Shown here in pieces: positions 1 through 5,526 of a DNA stretch of 5,740 nt; the first letter of the stretch is position 1, and every line of letters begins with the position of its first letter. Source of the stretch: Treponema sp. (GTDB lineage Bacteria > Spirochaetota > Spirochaetia > Treponematales > Breznakiellaceae); the NCBI GenBank assembly GCA_031270205.1, contig JAISYA010000054.1:1-5740 (forward strand). Direction: 5' to 3'. The position numbers and the translations under genes are program-made. The notes under the pieces are model-generated. The model made no database searches. It saw only the letters and a list, made by a program, of their open reading frames with translations, and had not been told where the DNA came from.

Positions 1-65
1 TGCTCATCGAGGCAAACGGTAAGGAATAATCCCTGGGATTTATCAAAGTATTTATAACGGGCCAT
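1..65 (-). CDS. Transposase, N-terminal fragment (cut by window edge), IS1182/DUF772-like
   Basis: Reading leftward from an ATG at 65-63, 21 complete codons begin MARYKYFDKSQ and continue with a hydrophobic LFLTVCLDE stretch before the window ends. This matches the N-terminus I know from DDE transposases with a DUF772-type N-terminal domain (IS1182-like and related families), which typically begin MARYK-x-YD-x-SQ, then a hydrophobic strand and an acidic LEEQ-like segment. Only about 5% of such a protein is visible, so neither integrity nor exact family can be judged. No Shine-Dalgarno sequence precedes the ATG. The element is oriented like the pur operon and lies downstream of purD. The insertion-sequence terminus should fall between this ATG and the purD stop, but I could not define its inverted repeat without the other end. 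Confidence 0.7.
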   Translation of the reverse strand, partial: MARYKYFDKSQGLFLTVCLDE

Positions 66-74
66 AATAGATAG

Positions 75-103
75 AGTATAGCATAATTTTTGTTATTTGA
101 ATA
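75..103 (-). promoter_or_regulatory. Candidate promoter of the transposase
   Basis: On the minus strand TATACT (80-75) matches the -10 consensus at five of six positions and ends 9 nt before the transposase ATG. The hexamer 17 bp upstream, TATTCA (103-98), is a poor -35 with three matches. The local sequence is much more AT-rich than the rest of the window. If the -10 is real, transcription would start only a few bases before the ATG, giving an almost leaderless message, which agrees with the missing ribosome-binding site. This is inference from sequence only. Confidence 0.3.
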
Positions 104-139
104 CTTTTCCGACAGTCTCAACAGGTCTGTTTACGCTTT

Positions 140-155
140 TCTGCCTTTCGGCAGA
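140..155. repeat. Short inverted repeat, hairpin with GAAA tetraloop on the minus strand
   Basis: TCTGCC (140-145) and GGCAGA (150-155) are perfect 6-bp arms around a 4-nt loop. On minus-strand RNA the loop is GAAA, a stable GNRA tetraloop, and the hairpin is followed by AAAAGCG. There is no U-tract in either direction, so I do not call it a terminator. It may belong to the end region of the insertion sequence. Confidence 0.45.
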
Positions 156-180
156 CCGGGCCGGTAGGCGGCTCGGGGTT

Positions 181-230
181 CCGTGCGCCTAGCTCAATCG
201 CTATGCTCATTCGCACGGCTCACTCCACCC
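181..230. repeat. Inverted repeat overlapping three degenerate 13-nt tandem repeats
   Basis: CCGTGCG (181-187) and CGCACGG (212-218) form perfect 7-bp arms around a 24-nt loop. Overlapping them are three 13-nt units in direct tandem: GCTCAATCGCTAT (192-204), GCTCATTCGCACG (205-217) and GCTCACTCCACCC (218-230). All three share GCTCA-x-TC at the start and diverge towards the end. No reading frame or known element explains this stretch. It could be part of the adjacent insertion-sequence end or a dispersed intergenic repeat. Confidence 0.45.
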
Positions 231-246
231 ACATTTTGCTGGCCCT

Positions 247-265
247 AAAAATGCTACGCATTTTT
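247..265 (-). terminator. Possible intrinsic terminator downstream of purD
   Basis: AAAAATGC (247-254) and GCATTTTT (258-265) are perfect 8-bp arms with a 3-nt loop, 37-55 nt past the purD stop codon. Read in the purD direction the hairpin ends in five U residues, and being symmetric it could act in both directions. Against it, the stem has only two G-C pairs and the U residues lie inside the stem rather than after it. It is the best terminator candidate between purD and the transposase, but a weak one. Confidence 0.35.
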
Positions 266-302
266 CTATTCAATCCGGCACATCTCACAAACAACCGGAA
301 CG

Positions 303-1586
303 TTAGCTGATAAATTCCCGCCCGATGTCTTTCCGGCAACTCATGCCGGCAAAGCTAATGGCGGCAAGTCCCCGGTAAGCGGCGGTCCGCGCCTCGCCGG
401 CGTCCGCGCCGAAAGCGGAAACCGCCAGCACCCTGCCGCCGGATGTGCGGAGCGCGGAGTCCGCGCCGGCGACGAAAAGCTTTGCCCCGGTTTTCGCGAA
501 AGCCGCCGCGTCAATAGCGATTATGTCCCCTTTCCGGTAAGGGCCGGGGTAGCCGTCCGCCACTGCCACCGGGGCGCAGACCGCGCCCTGTTTCCACTTG
601 AGGGGAAAATCCCCCAGGCTGCCGTCCAGTATGGCGGCGCAGAGATCGGCGAAATCGGAATCCATGAGCGGCAGTACCGCCTGGGTTTCAGGGTCTCCAA
701 GGCGCGCGTTGTATTCAAGCAGGTAACAACGGTCGTTGTGTACCATAAGGCCGAAGAAAATAAAACCGCGGTAATCCATGCCCTCGGCCCGCATTCCCTT
801 CAGCGTGGGTTCCAGAATGGCCCCGGCAAAATCATTTTGCGCCGCCTGTGAAAAATCGGGCGCCGGGGCAATGGCGCCCATGCCGCCGGTATTGGGGCCG
901 CGGCCGCCGTCGAAGCGGCGCTTGTGATCCCTTGCGGAAATAAACGGGAGGATGGTTCCCCTGCCCGCGACGACGCTTGCCGCGGCCAGTACCGAGACTT
1001 CCTTTCCCGCAAGAAATTCCTCCAGCAGCACGGACGCGCCCGCGTCGCCAAGGCTTCTGTCTTGCAAAAAAGCGGCAAGGGCCGCTTCCGCTTGTTTGAA
1101 GTCAGAGGCGATTACTACCCCCTTGCCGGCGGCCAGGCCGTCGGCCTTAATTACCAGCGGCGGGGCGCCCGCGCTGAAATGTTCCCGCGCGCGGGCCAGG
1201 GCCGTATCCAGATCGGTAAAATCGCCGCTTTTGGCGCAGCGGACGCCGTATTTTCCCATAAAGGCTTTGGAGTAGATCTTGCTTGCCTCAAGGCGGGCCG
1301 CTTTTTTTTCAGGCCCGACGATGCCAAGGCCGGCGGCGCGGAAACGGTCTACCATGCCCTCGGCCAGGGGAAGCTCAGGACCTACCACGGTCAGGCCGAT
1401 TTTTTCCCTGAGGGCAAACTGAACCAGCTCTTCCTGCGCGGCTATCGGGACATTTTCGCATTTCGCTTCCGCTGCCGTTCCCCCGTTTCCCGGTGCGACA
1501 AACACCTTTTCCGTTTTCGCGGAACAGGCAAGTTTCCAGGCCAGGGCGTGTTCCCTGCCCCCCGAACCAATAACGAGGATTTTCAT
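303..1586 (-). CDS. purD: Phosphoribosylamine-glycine ligase (GAR synthetase)
   Basis: ATP-dependent ligase joining glycine to 5-phosphoribosylamine to make GAR, step 2 of de novo purine synthesis, in the cytoplasm. The protein has 427 residues, normal for PurD. The N-terminal domain opens with the nucleotide-fold motif GSGGREH (7-13). The ATP-grasp region carries KADGLAAGKGV (147-157), RDHKR (219-223), GPNTGGMGA (230-238) and the metal-binding EYNARLGDPETQ (291-302). The C-terminus ends with the family-like RKDIGREF. Two small departures are Leu for the usual Phe in NARFGDPE and FDGGRGPNTGG where DGD-x-GPNTGG is common. I start at the ATG at 1586, giving MKILVIGSGG; the frame stays open to 1661, but that extension would overlap purH and is not family-like. 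The ATG lies 10 nt after the purH stop with only a weak AGCGGAC ribosome site, so it is probably coupled to purH translation. It is the last gene of the operon. Confidence 0.96.
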   Translation of the reverse strand: MKILVIGSGGREHALAWKLACSAKTEKVFVAPGNGGTAAEAKCENVPIAAQEELVQFALREKIGLTVVGPELPLAEGMVDRFRAAGLGIVGPEKKAARLEASKIYSKAFMGKYGVRCAKSGDFTDLDTALARAREHFSAGAPPLVIKADGLAAGKGVVIASDFKQAEAALAAFLQDRSLGDAGASVLLEEFLAGKEVSVLAAASVVAGRGTILPFISARDHKRRFDGGRGPNTGGMGAIAPAPDFSQAAQNDFAGAILEPTLKGMRAEGMDYRGFIFFGLMVHNDRCYLLEYNARLGDPETQAVLPLMDSDFADLCAAILDGSLGDFPLKWKQGAVCAPVAVADGYPGPYRKGDIIAIDAAAFAKTGAKLFVAGADSALRTSGGRVLAVSAFGADAGEARTAAYRGLAAISFAGMSCRKDIGREFIS

Positions 1587-1596
1587 GGCTGTCCGC

Positions 1597-3231
1597 TCAA
1601 TGCCTGAAATGCCGTGTTCCGGTAAAGACCATGGCGATGCCGTATGTATCACACGCCGCAATTGAAAGTTTGTCGTTGAGCGAGCCGCCGGGCTGAATGA
1701 TGGACCGGATCCCCGCTTCGGCGGCGGCCTCTATCACGTCGGCAAAAGGGAAAAACGCGTCCGAGGCAAGTACTGTGGCGGGCGCGGAATCTTTCCAGGG
1801 GGCTTTACCCGCTTCGGCGGCGGCCTTGATCGCGGCGGCGCTCCGTTCCAGCGACTGCGCCGTGGGCCAGATGCGGTTTACCTGACCGCCGCCTATGCCC
1901 GTCGCCGCCTCATCCTTGACGATCATGATGGCGTTGGACTTCACAAAAGTTACCGCCCGCATGCCGAAGATCATGTCTTTTATGTCCCCCGCGGCGGGCG
2001 CGGCCCTGGTAACCAGCTCCCACTTTTCAAGGAGCTTCCGGTCGCTTTGCTGAACCAAAAGGCCGCCATCAACGGCGGTGTACTCGTGGGTTTCAAGCGG
2101 CGCTTTGACAAGTTTCACTATGCGGAGATTTTTTTTCTGTGTGAGTATTTCCAGCGCGCCGGATTCAAAATCAGGGGCGGCCACGATCTCAAGAAACAGC
2201 TCTCCCAGTTTGGCCGCCGTTGCCGCGTCAATGGTTGTGTTAGACGCCACTATGCCGCCGAAGATCGATACCGGGTCGCAGGCATACGTTTTCTCATAGG
2301 CTTCAGGCAGGGTGTTACCCAGAGCGATTCCGCAGGGGGTGTTGTGTTTTACCGCGACACAGCAAACCCGGCCGCCGGTGAGGCCGCCGGACGCGGCGGG
2401 AACCAGGCGCTGTACCTCGTCTGCTCCCACAGGGCCCGCCCCCGCCCGGGGGAGGCCAAAAGCGCAGACCGCCTTCCATGCCAGATCCATATCCCTGATG
2501 TTGTTGTAACTCAGTGCTTTTCCGTGAAGCTGCTCCATGCCGCCCAAAACTCCGGGGCGGTCGGCGCGCAGGTACAGCGCCGCGGACTGGTGGCCGTTTT
2601 CACCGTAACGCAGGTCCTGCCCCTTTACAAGCGAGAGCGGCCAGTAGCGGGGATACTCATCGTCTAACAAATAACGGGCAATGGCGGCGTCGTATGCCGA
2701 GGTAAGATCGAAGACCTTGCCCGCGAGCCATTTCCTGAATTCCAGGGGAACGTTTCCGGCCGTAATACCCGCCACGGCCCCGGCGTAATCCGCCGGATCG
2801 CAGAGGACAATCACGTCACGGTAATTTTTCGCCGAAGAACGGAGCATGGCCGGCCCGCCGATGTCGATGAATTCCAGCATTTCCTCAAGGGAAAGGCCGG
2901 CCGGTACCTTTTCAAAAAAGGGATACAGATTGACGCATACCAGGTCGATGCCTGAAAGGCCCAGTTTCTCAAGCGTTTCCAGATGGGATGCCTCGTTCCG
3001 GCGCGCGAGAATTCCGGCGTGAATAGCCGGATGCAGAGTCTTCACCCTGCCGTCAAGGCATTCGGGAAAGCCCGTTACCGAAGAAACATCGGTAACAGGA
3101 ATCCGGTTTTCCCGCAGGAGCTTCGCCGTTCCGCCGGTGGAAAGAATCTCCCAGCCGGCGCCGCTCAAAAATGAAGCCAGTTCCGAAACCCCGTCCTTGT
3201 AAAACACGCTGATAAGCGCCCGCTTTTTCAT
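1597..3231 (-). CDS. purH: Bifunctional AICAR transformylase / IMP cyclohydrolase
   Basis: Catalyses the last two steps to IMP: formyl transfer from 10-formyl-THF to AICAR, then ring closure of FAICAR. The N-terminal MGS-like cyclohydrolase domain (about 1-190) has STGGTAK (31-37), TGFPECLDGRVKTLHP (53-68), NLYPF (101-105) and RSSAKN (131-136). The transformylase half has RYGENGHQ (208-215), SYNNIRDMDLAWK (241-253), the catalytic Lys-His pair K295-H296 in VKHNTPCG, DPVSIFGGIVASN (319-331), KSNAI (431-435), SDAFFPF (490-496), IQPGGS (512-517) and the typical RHFRH end. At 544 residues it is slightly long because of a Gly/Ala-rich insertion at about 259-290. Gly213 replaces the near-invariant Pro of RYGENPHQ. 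The ATG is preceded by AGGGGAG with a 5-nt spacer. It lies 29 nt after purN and 10 nt before purD. Confidence 0.97.
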   Translation of the reverse strand: MKKRALISVFYKDGVSELASFLSGAGWEILSTGGTAKLLRENRIPVTDVSSVTGFPECLDGRVKTLHPAIHAGILARRNEASHLETLEKLGLSGIDLVCVNLYPFFEKVPAGLSLEEMLEFIDIGGPAMLRSSAKNYRDVIVLCDPADYAGAVAGITAGNVPLEFRKWLAGKVFDLTSAYDAAIARYLLDDEYPRYWPLSLVKGQDLRYGENGHQSAALYLRADRPGVLGGMEQLHGKALSYNNIRDMDLAWKAVCAFGLPRAGAGPVGADEVQRLVPAASGGLTGGRVCCVAVKHNTPCGIALGNTLPEAYEKTYACDPVSIFGGIVASNTTIDAATAAKLGELFLEIVAAPDFESGALEILTQKKNLRIVKLVKAPLETHEYTAVDGGLLVQQSDRKLLEKWELVTRAAPAAGDIKDMIFGMRAVTFVKSNAIMIVKDEAATGIGGGQVNRIWPTAQSLERSAAAIKAAAEAGKAPWKDSAPATVLASDAFFPFADVIEAAAEAGIRSIIQPGGSLNDKLSIAACDTYGIAMVFTGTRHFRH

Positions 3232-3236
3232 TTCAT

Positions 3237-3243
3237 CTCCCCT
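3237..3243 (-). promoter_or_regulatory. Ribosome-binding site of purH
   Basis: On the minus strand AGGGGAG lies 5 nt before the ATG at 3231. It is the strongest Shine-Dalgarno in the cluster and fixes the purH start. It sits inside the 29-nt purN-purH gap, so purH can be initiated independently of purN translation. Confidence 0.75.
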
Positions 3244-3260
3244 ATTGTTGATTTGGTATG

Positions 3261-3974
3261 TCAGCCGGTCTCATTCACGGCGGGATCGTTTCCCCCGGAG
3301 ATGCCGTACGGGGAAACTGCAGGCAAGGGATCTTCGCCGGCCCGGTTTGCGTGATCGGGCAAGCGCCTGTGCAGGCGGCCGGCCATCATGGCGGTTGCCT
3401 CCACGATGGCGATATGCTCTTCGGCGTGAATACGCTCCGCGAGGGCCGGGGGAGTGTCCCATTTCAGCACCGGCACCCGGCGTTGCAGCAGAATCGGGCC
3501 GGTGTCGGTTCCGGCGTTCACCAGATGGACCGTACAGCCCGATTCCGTTTCCCCCGCATCCAGTACCGCCCGGTGTACCCGTTCCCCGTACATGCCGCTG
3601 CCTCCGTATTTGGGCAGCAGGCTCGGATGCAGATTGATGATTCTGCCGGCATAGCGGCGGATAATCTTCCCCGCCAAAATCGAAAGAAAACCCGCCATCA
3701 CGATAAGGCCGATGTCGTTATCCGTGGCGATGCGCAATATCCGGTCCGAAAGCGCTTCCCGCCGCTCCGCTTTGGGAAGACGCTTGTCCGGCTCCCGGAC
3801 ATACACCGGAATACCCCGGCGCTTTGCCCGTTCCAGGGCGTAAGCCTCCGGGCGGTCTGAGACGGCCAGGGCGAGCCGGCCCGGTCTGAGTTTGCCGGCC
3901 AGTTCCGCGTCGTGCAGGGCCTGAAAGTTCGTCCCGCCGCCCGAGACGAGGACCATGATATTGACGTTAGACAA
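3261..3974 (-). CDS. purN: Phosphoribosylglycinamide formyltransferase (GAR transformylase), TTG start
   Basis: Transfers a formyl group from 10-formyl-THF to GAR to give FGAR, step 3 of purine synthesis. The 237 residues begin with a Rossmann-like strand and the phosphate-binding SGGGTNFQAL (11-20). AGFLSIL (94-100) follows. The active site is INLHPSLLPKYGG (113-125), containing Asn114 and His116, with Asp157 in GTDTGPILLQ, equivalent to the Asn106-His108-Asp144 triad of E. coli PurN. Core homology ends near residue 195; the remaining roughly 40 residues form a polar, Pro/Gly-rich tail, making it longer than the usual 190-210. I prefer the TTG start at 3974 because an AAAGGAA ribosome site lies 9 nt upstream and the first beta strand is kept whole. 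The first ATG (3956) would clip that strand and lies about 27 nt from the site. The start overlaps the purM end by 8 nt, implying translational coupling. Confidence 0.94.
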   Translation of the reverse strand: MSNVNIMVLVSGGGTNFQALHDAELAGKLRPGRLALAVSDRPEAYALERAKRRGIPVYVREPDKRLPKAERREALSDRILRIATDNDIGLIVMAGFLSILAGKIIRRYAGRIINLHPSLLPKYGGSGMYGERVHRAVLDAGETESGCTVHLVNAGTDTGPILLQRRVPVLKWDTPPALAERIHAEEHIAIVEATAMMAGRLHRRLPDHANRAGEDPLPAVSPYGISGGNDPAVNETG

Positions 3975-5091
3975 AACGCAGCGTTCCTTTCGGCCCCGCC
4001 GCCGCGAGCGGCGCCGTTTGCGCGCGTCCCCTTTCTATCAGGCCGATTTCCCAGGCGGGAAAGCCGGCGGCGTCCAGGTATTCAAGCGCCCGCCGTACAT
4101 CGCCCGGCGCCACGGCCAGCACAAAGCCTATCCCCATGTTAAACGTATTGAACATCCGCTTTTGGGTCTCCGCGTCGCTTTTAAGCAGTTCCGCCCCCCG
4201 CGCTTCGGCGTTCCCGCCGCCCGCCGCCGCGGACAGCGCGGCGGCAATCCGCGCGAAAATCGGCGGAATTGCCCAGGCGCCCCGGCGAACAACCGCGTCC
4301 AAAGCCCCGCCGCGCGCCAGCGCGGACGGCGCGAAAAGGCGGGGAATGTTCTCGTAGAACCCGCCGCCGGTGATATGGGCCATGCCGTGAATCGCAATGT
4401 GTTCCATTAAACCCAGCACCGGCCGTACATACAGCCTCGTCGGTTCCAGCAACGCCATGCCTAACGGCATGCCGCCGAAGTCCTCCCACAGATCGGGCAC
4501 GCTTGCGCGAATCAGGCTGAACCCGTTGGAGTGCGGCCCCGAAGAAGCGAGGCCCACGAGCGCGTCCCCTTCCCGCACGGCCGAGCCGTCAACAATGTTT
4601 TTACGGTCCACGATACCCACGCAAAATCCGGCGATATCGTACTTTCCCCCCTCATAAAAACCGGGCATCTCCGCGGTCTCCCCTCCCAGGAGCGCGGTTC
4701 CCGTTTCCCGGCAGCCCCTTGCCACGCCCCGCACTATTTCCGCGGCCACATCGGCGTCGAGTTTTCCGCAGGCAAGATAATCCAGAAAGAAGAGCGGCCG
4801 CGCCCCGTGACAGAGCACGTCGTTTACGCACATGGCCACGCAGTCAATGCCCACCGTGTCGTATTTACGCATTTTGAAGGCGATGTCCAGTTTCGTCCCC
4901 ACCCCGTCGGCGCCGGATACCAGCACCGGCGCCTCCATGCCCGACGCGGCCGCTCCGAGCGCGTACAGCCCCGCGAAACCGCCGATGCCGTTCAGCACCG
5001 CCTCATTCGCCGTCCGCGCGGAAAGCTCCCGGTACCGCTCAACCGCCCGGTAGCCTTCGGCGATGTCCACCCCGGCCTCTTTGTAGTCCAT
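3967..5091 (-). CDS. purM: Phosphoribosylformylglycinamidine cyclo-ligase (AIR synthetase)
   Basis: ATP-dependent ring closure of FGAM to AIR, step 5 of purine synthesis, normally a cytoplasmic dimer. From the ATG at 5091 the protein begins MDYKEAGVDIAEGY, matching the usual YKDAGVDI-type N-terminus. Further family motifs are ADGVGTKL (61-68), DCVAMCVNDVLCHGARPLFFLDYLACGK (73-110 region; key residues Asn90, Asp91, Asp104), GGETAEMPG (136-144), SSGPHSNGFSLIR (183-195), HITGGGFYENIPR (239-251) and FNTFNMGIG (314-322). At 374 residues it exceeds the common 345-350, chiefly through an Ala/Gly-rich insertion at about 284-308 just before FNTFNMG. The frame is open to 5256, but those 55 extra codons are low-complexity, reach into the palindrome array and resemble no PurM, so I reject them. 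No clear Shine-Dalgarno precedes the ATG. It is the first visible gene of the operon and overlaps purN by 8 nt. Confidence 0.96.
   Translation of the reverse strand: MDYKEAGVDIAEGYRAVERYRELSARTANEAVLNGIGGFAGLYALGAAASGMEAPVLVSGADGVGTKLDIAFKMRKYDTVGIDCVAMCVNDVLCHGARPLFFLDYLACGKLDADVAAEIVRGVARGCRETGTALLGGETAEMPGFYEGGKYDIAGFCVGIVDRKNIVDGSAVREGDALVGLASSGPHSNGFSLIRASVPDLWEDFGGMPLGMALLEPTRLYVRPVLGLMEHIAIHGMAHITGGGFYENIPRLFAPSALARGGALDAVVRRGAWAIPPIFARIAAALSAAAGGGNAEARGAELLKSDAETQKRMFNTFNMGIGFVLAVAPGDVRRALEYLDAAGFPAWEIGLIERGRAQTAPLAAAGPKGTLRFV
3984..3990 (-). promoter_or_regulatory. Ribosome-binding site supporting the TTG start of purN
   Basis: AAAGGAA on the minus strand lies within the last codons of purM, 9 nt before the TTG at 3974. 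The spacing suits TTG and not the internal ATG at 3956, so this site decides the purN start. Confidence 0.65.
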
Positions 5092-5096
5092 GCGAA

Positions 5097-5125
5097 AATA
5101 TAACACAAAGAAAAAGCGGGGGAAA
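5097..5125 (-). promoter_or_regulatory. Weak candidate promoter of the pur operon
   Basis: TATATT (5102-5097) is a five-of-six match to the -10 consensus in a short AT-rich patch, ending 5 nt before the purM ATG. The hexamer 17 bp upstream, TTTCCC (5125-5120), is a poor -35. If used, it would give a leaderless or nearly leaderless purM mRNA, compatible with the absence of a ribosome site. The promoter may equally lie further upstream, within or beyond the palindrome array. Confidence 0.22.
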
Positions 5126-5156
5126 GGGGGAGGAATACGCGCGCACGCTCTACCGG

Positions 5157-5178
5157 CCGGGAGGGGACGCCCTTCCGG
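5157..5178. repeat. Inverted repeat in the purM leader
   Basis: CCGGGAGGG (5157-5165) and CCCTTCCGG (5170-5178) can pair over 9 bp around a GACG loop, with one G-U pair on plus-strand RNA and one A-C mismatch on the purM-sense strand. There is no adjacent U-tract. It lies about 65 nt upstream of purM and may be a decayed relative of the palindromes to its right, or chance in GC-rich DNA. Confidence 0.3.
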
Positions 5179-5200
5179 GCCGAGGGGGCCGCCCCGCGTT

Positions 5201-5218
5201 GGAAGCGGGTCCGCTTCC
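5201..5218. repeat. Isolated 18-nt palindrome at the edge of the array
   Basis: GGAAGCGGGTCCGCTTCC has perfect 8-bp arms around GT, the same design as the second palindrome class in the array (GGAA outward, TTCC inward, GT centre). It overlaps CCGCTTA (5218-5224), which resembles the array linker and the variant TCGCTTA at 5543-5549. A degenerate 16-nt slot (5225-5240) and a linker-like CGGCTTG (5241-5247) then lead into the first regular unit. I read it as a diverged end unit. Confidence 0.55.
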
Positions 5219-5247
5219 CGCTTAGCGGAGGGTCCCTGACCGGCTTG

Positions 5248-5526
5248 GTTCCGCATACGGAAGAGGCTTAGTTCCGCATACGGAACAGGTATTAGTTCCG
5301 CATACGGAAGAGGCTTAGTTCTCTATACGGAAGAGGCTTAGTTCCCTATACGGAACAGGTATTGGTTCCGTATATGGAACAGGCTTGGTTCCGGGTACGG
5401 AAGAGGCTTAGTTCCGGGTACGGAACAGGTATTGGTTCCGCATACGGAAGAGGCTTAGTTCCGCATACGGAACAGGCTTAGTTCCGCATACGGAAGAGGC
5501 TTAGTTCCGGGTACGGAACAGGCTTG
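5248..5526. repeat. Palindrome array, class A block: 12 units
   Basis: There are twelve tandem units of 23-24 bp, each a 16-bp palindrome plus a linker. The commonest core is GTTCCGCATACGGAAC, or the same ending in G. Arms GTTCCG and CGGAAC flank a variable 4-nt centre: CATA in six units, GGTA in three, and TATA-type in three with arm changes. Units begin at 5248, 5271, 5295, 5318, 5341, 5365, 5388, 5411, 5435, 5458, 5481 and 5504. Linkers are AGGCTTA or AGGCTTG (7 nt, nine units) or AGGTATTA/AGGTATTG (8 nt, three units). Six units end in G, which breaks the outermost pair, and six end in C; every G-ending unit is followed by AGGCTTA. The 23/24 mixture destroys any reading frame, so this is not a coding repeat. 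Function unknown. Confidence 0.93.

Noticed and set aside
1..29. Plus-strand reading frame ending LIEANGKE as the end of an upstream gene
   Set aside because: Only eight codons are visible, and the same bases on the minus strand encode a recognisable transposase N-terminus.
178..187. GGTTCCGTGCG near the left end as a stray unit of the right-hand array
   Set aside because: Only GGTTCCG is shared; there is no matching CGGAAC arm at the right distance and no AGGCTTR linker.
924..1607. Plus-strand open frame of 227 codons opposite purD
   Set aside because: It lies fully antisense to well-conserved purD, shows no recognisable domain and is expected from GC-rich codon use on the other strand.
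1587..1661. Longer PurD start at 1661
   Set aside because: It would add 25 non-homologous residues and overlap the conserved end of purH. The family start MKILVIGSGGREH is at 1586.
2047..2667. Plus-strand open frame of 206 codons opposite purH
   Set aside because: Shadow of purH; no recognisable motif and no independent neighbours or spacing that would support a gene.
3258..3860. Plus-strand open frame of 200 codons opposite purN
   Set aside because: It is antisense to conserved purN codons, its residues look like a reverse-frame translation (rich in Arg, Gly and Pro), and it has no family match that I recognise.
5092..5256. N-terminal extension of PurM by 55 codons
   Set aside because: The frame is open only because the DNA is GC-rich. 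The peptide is low-complexity, runs into the repeat array, and the family N-terminus starts at the ATG at 5091.
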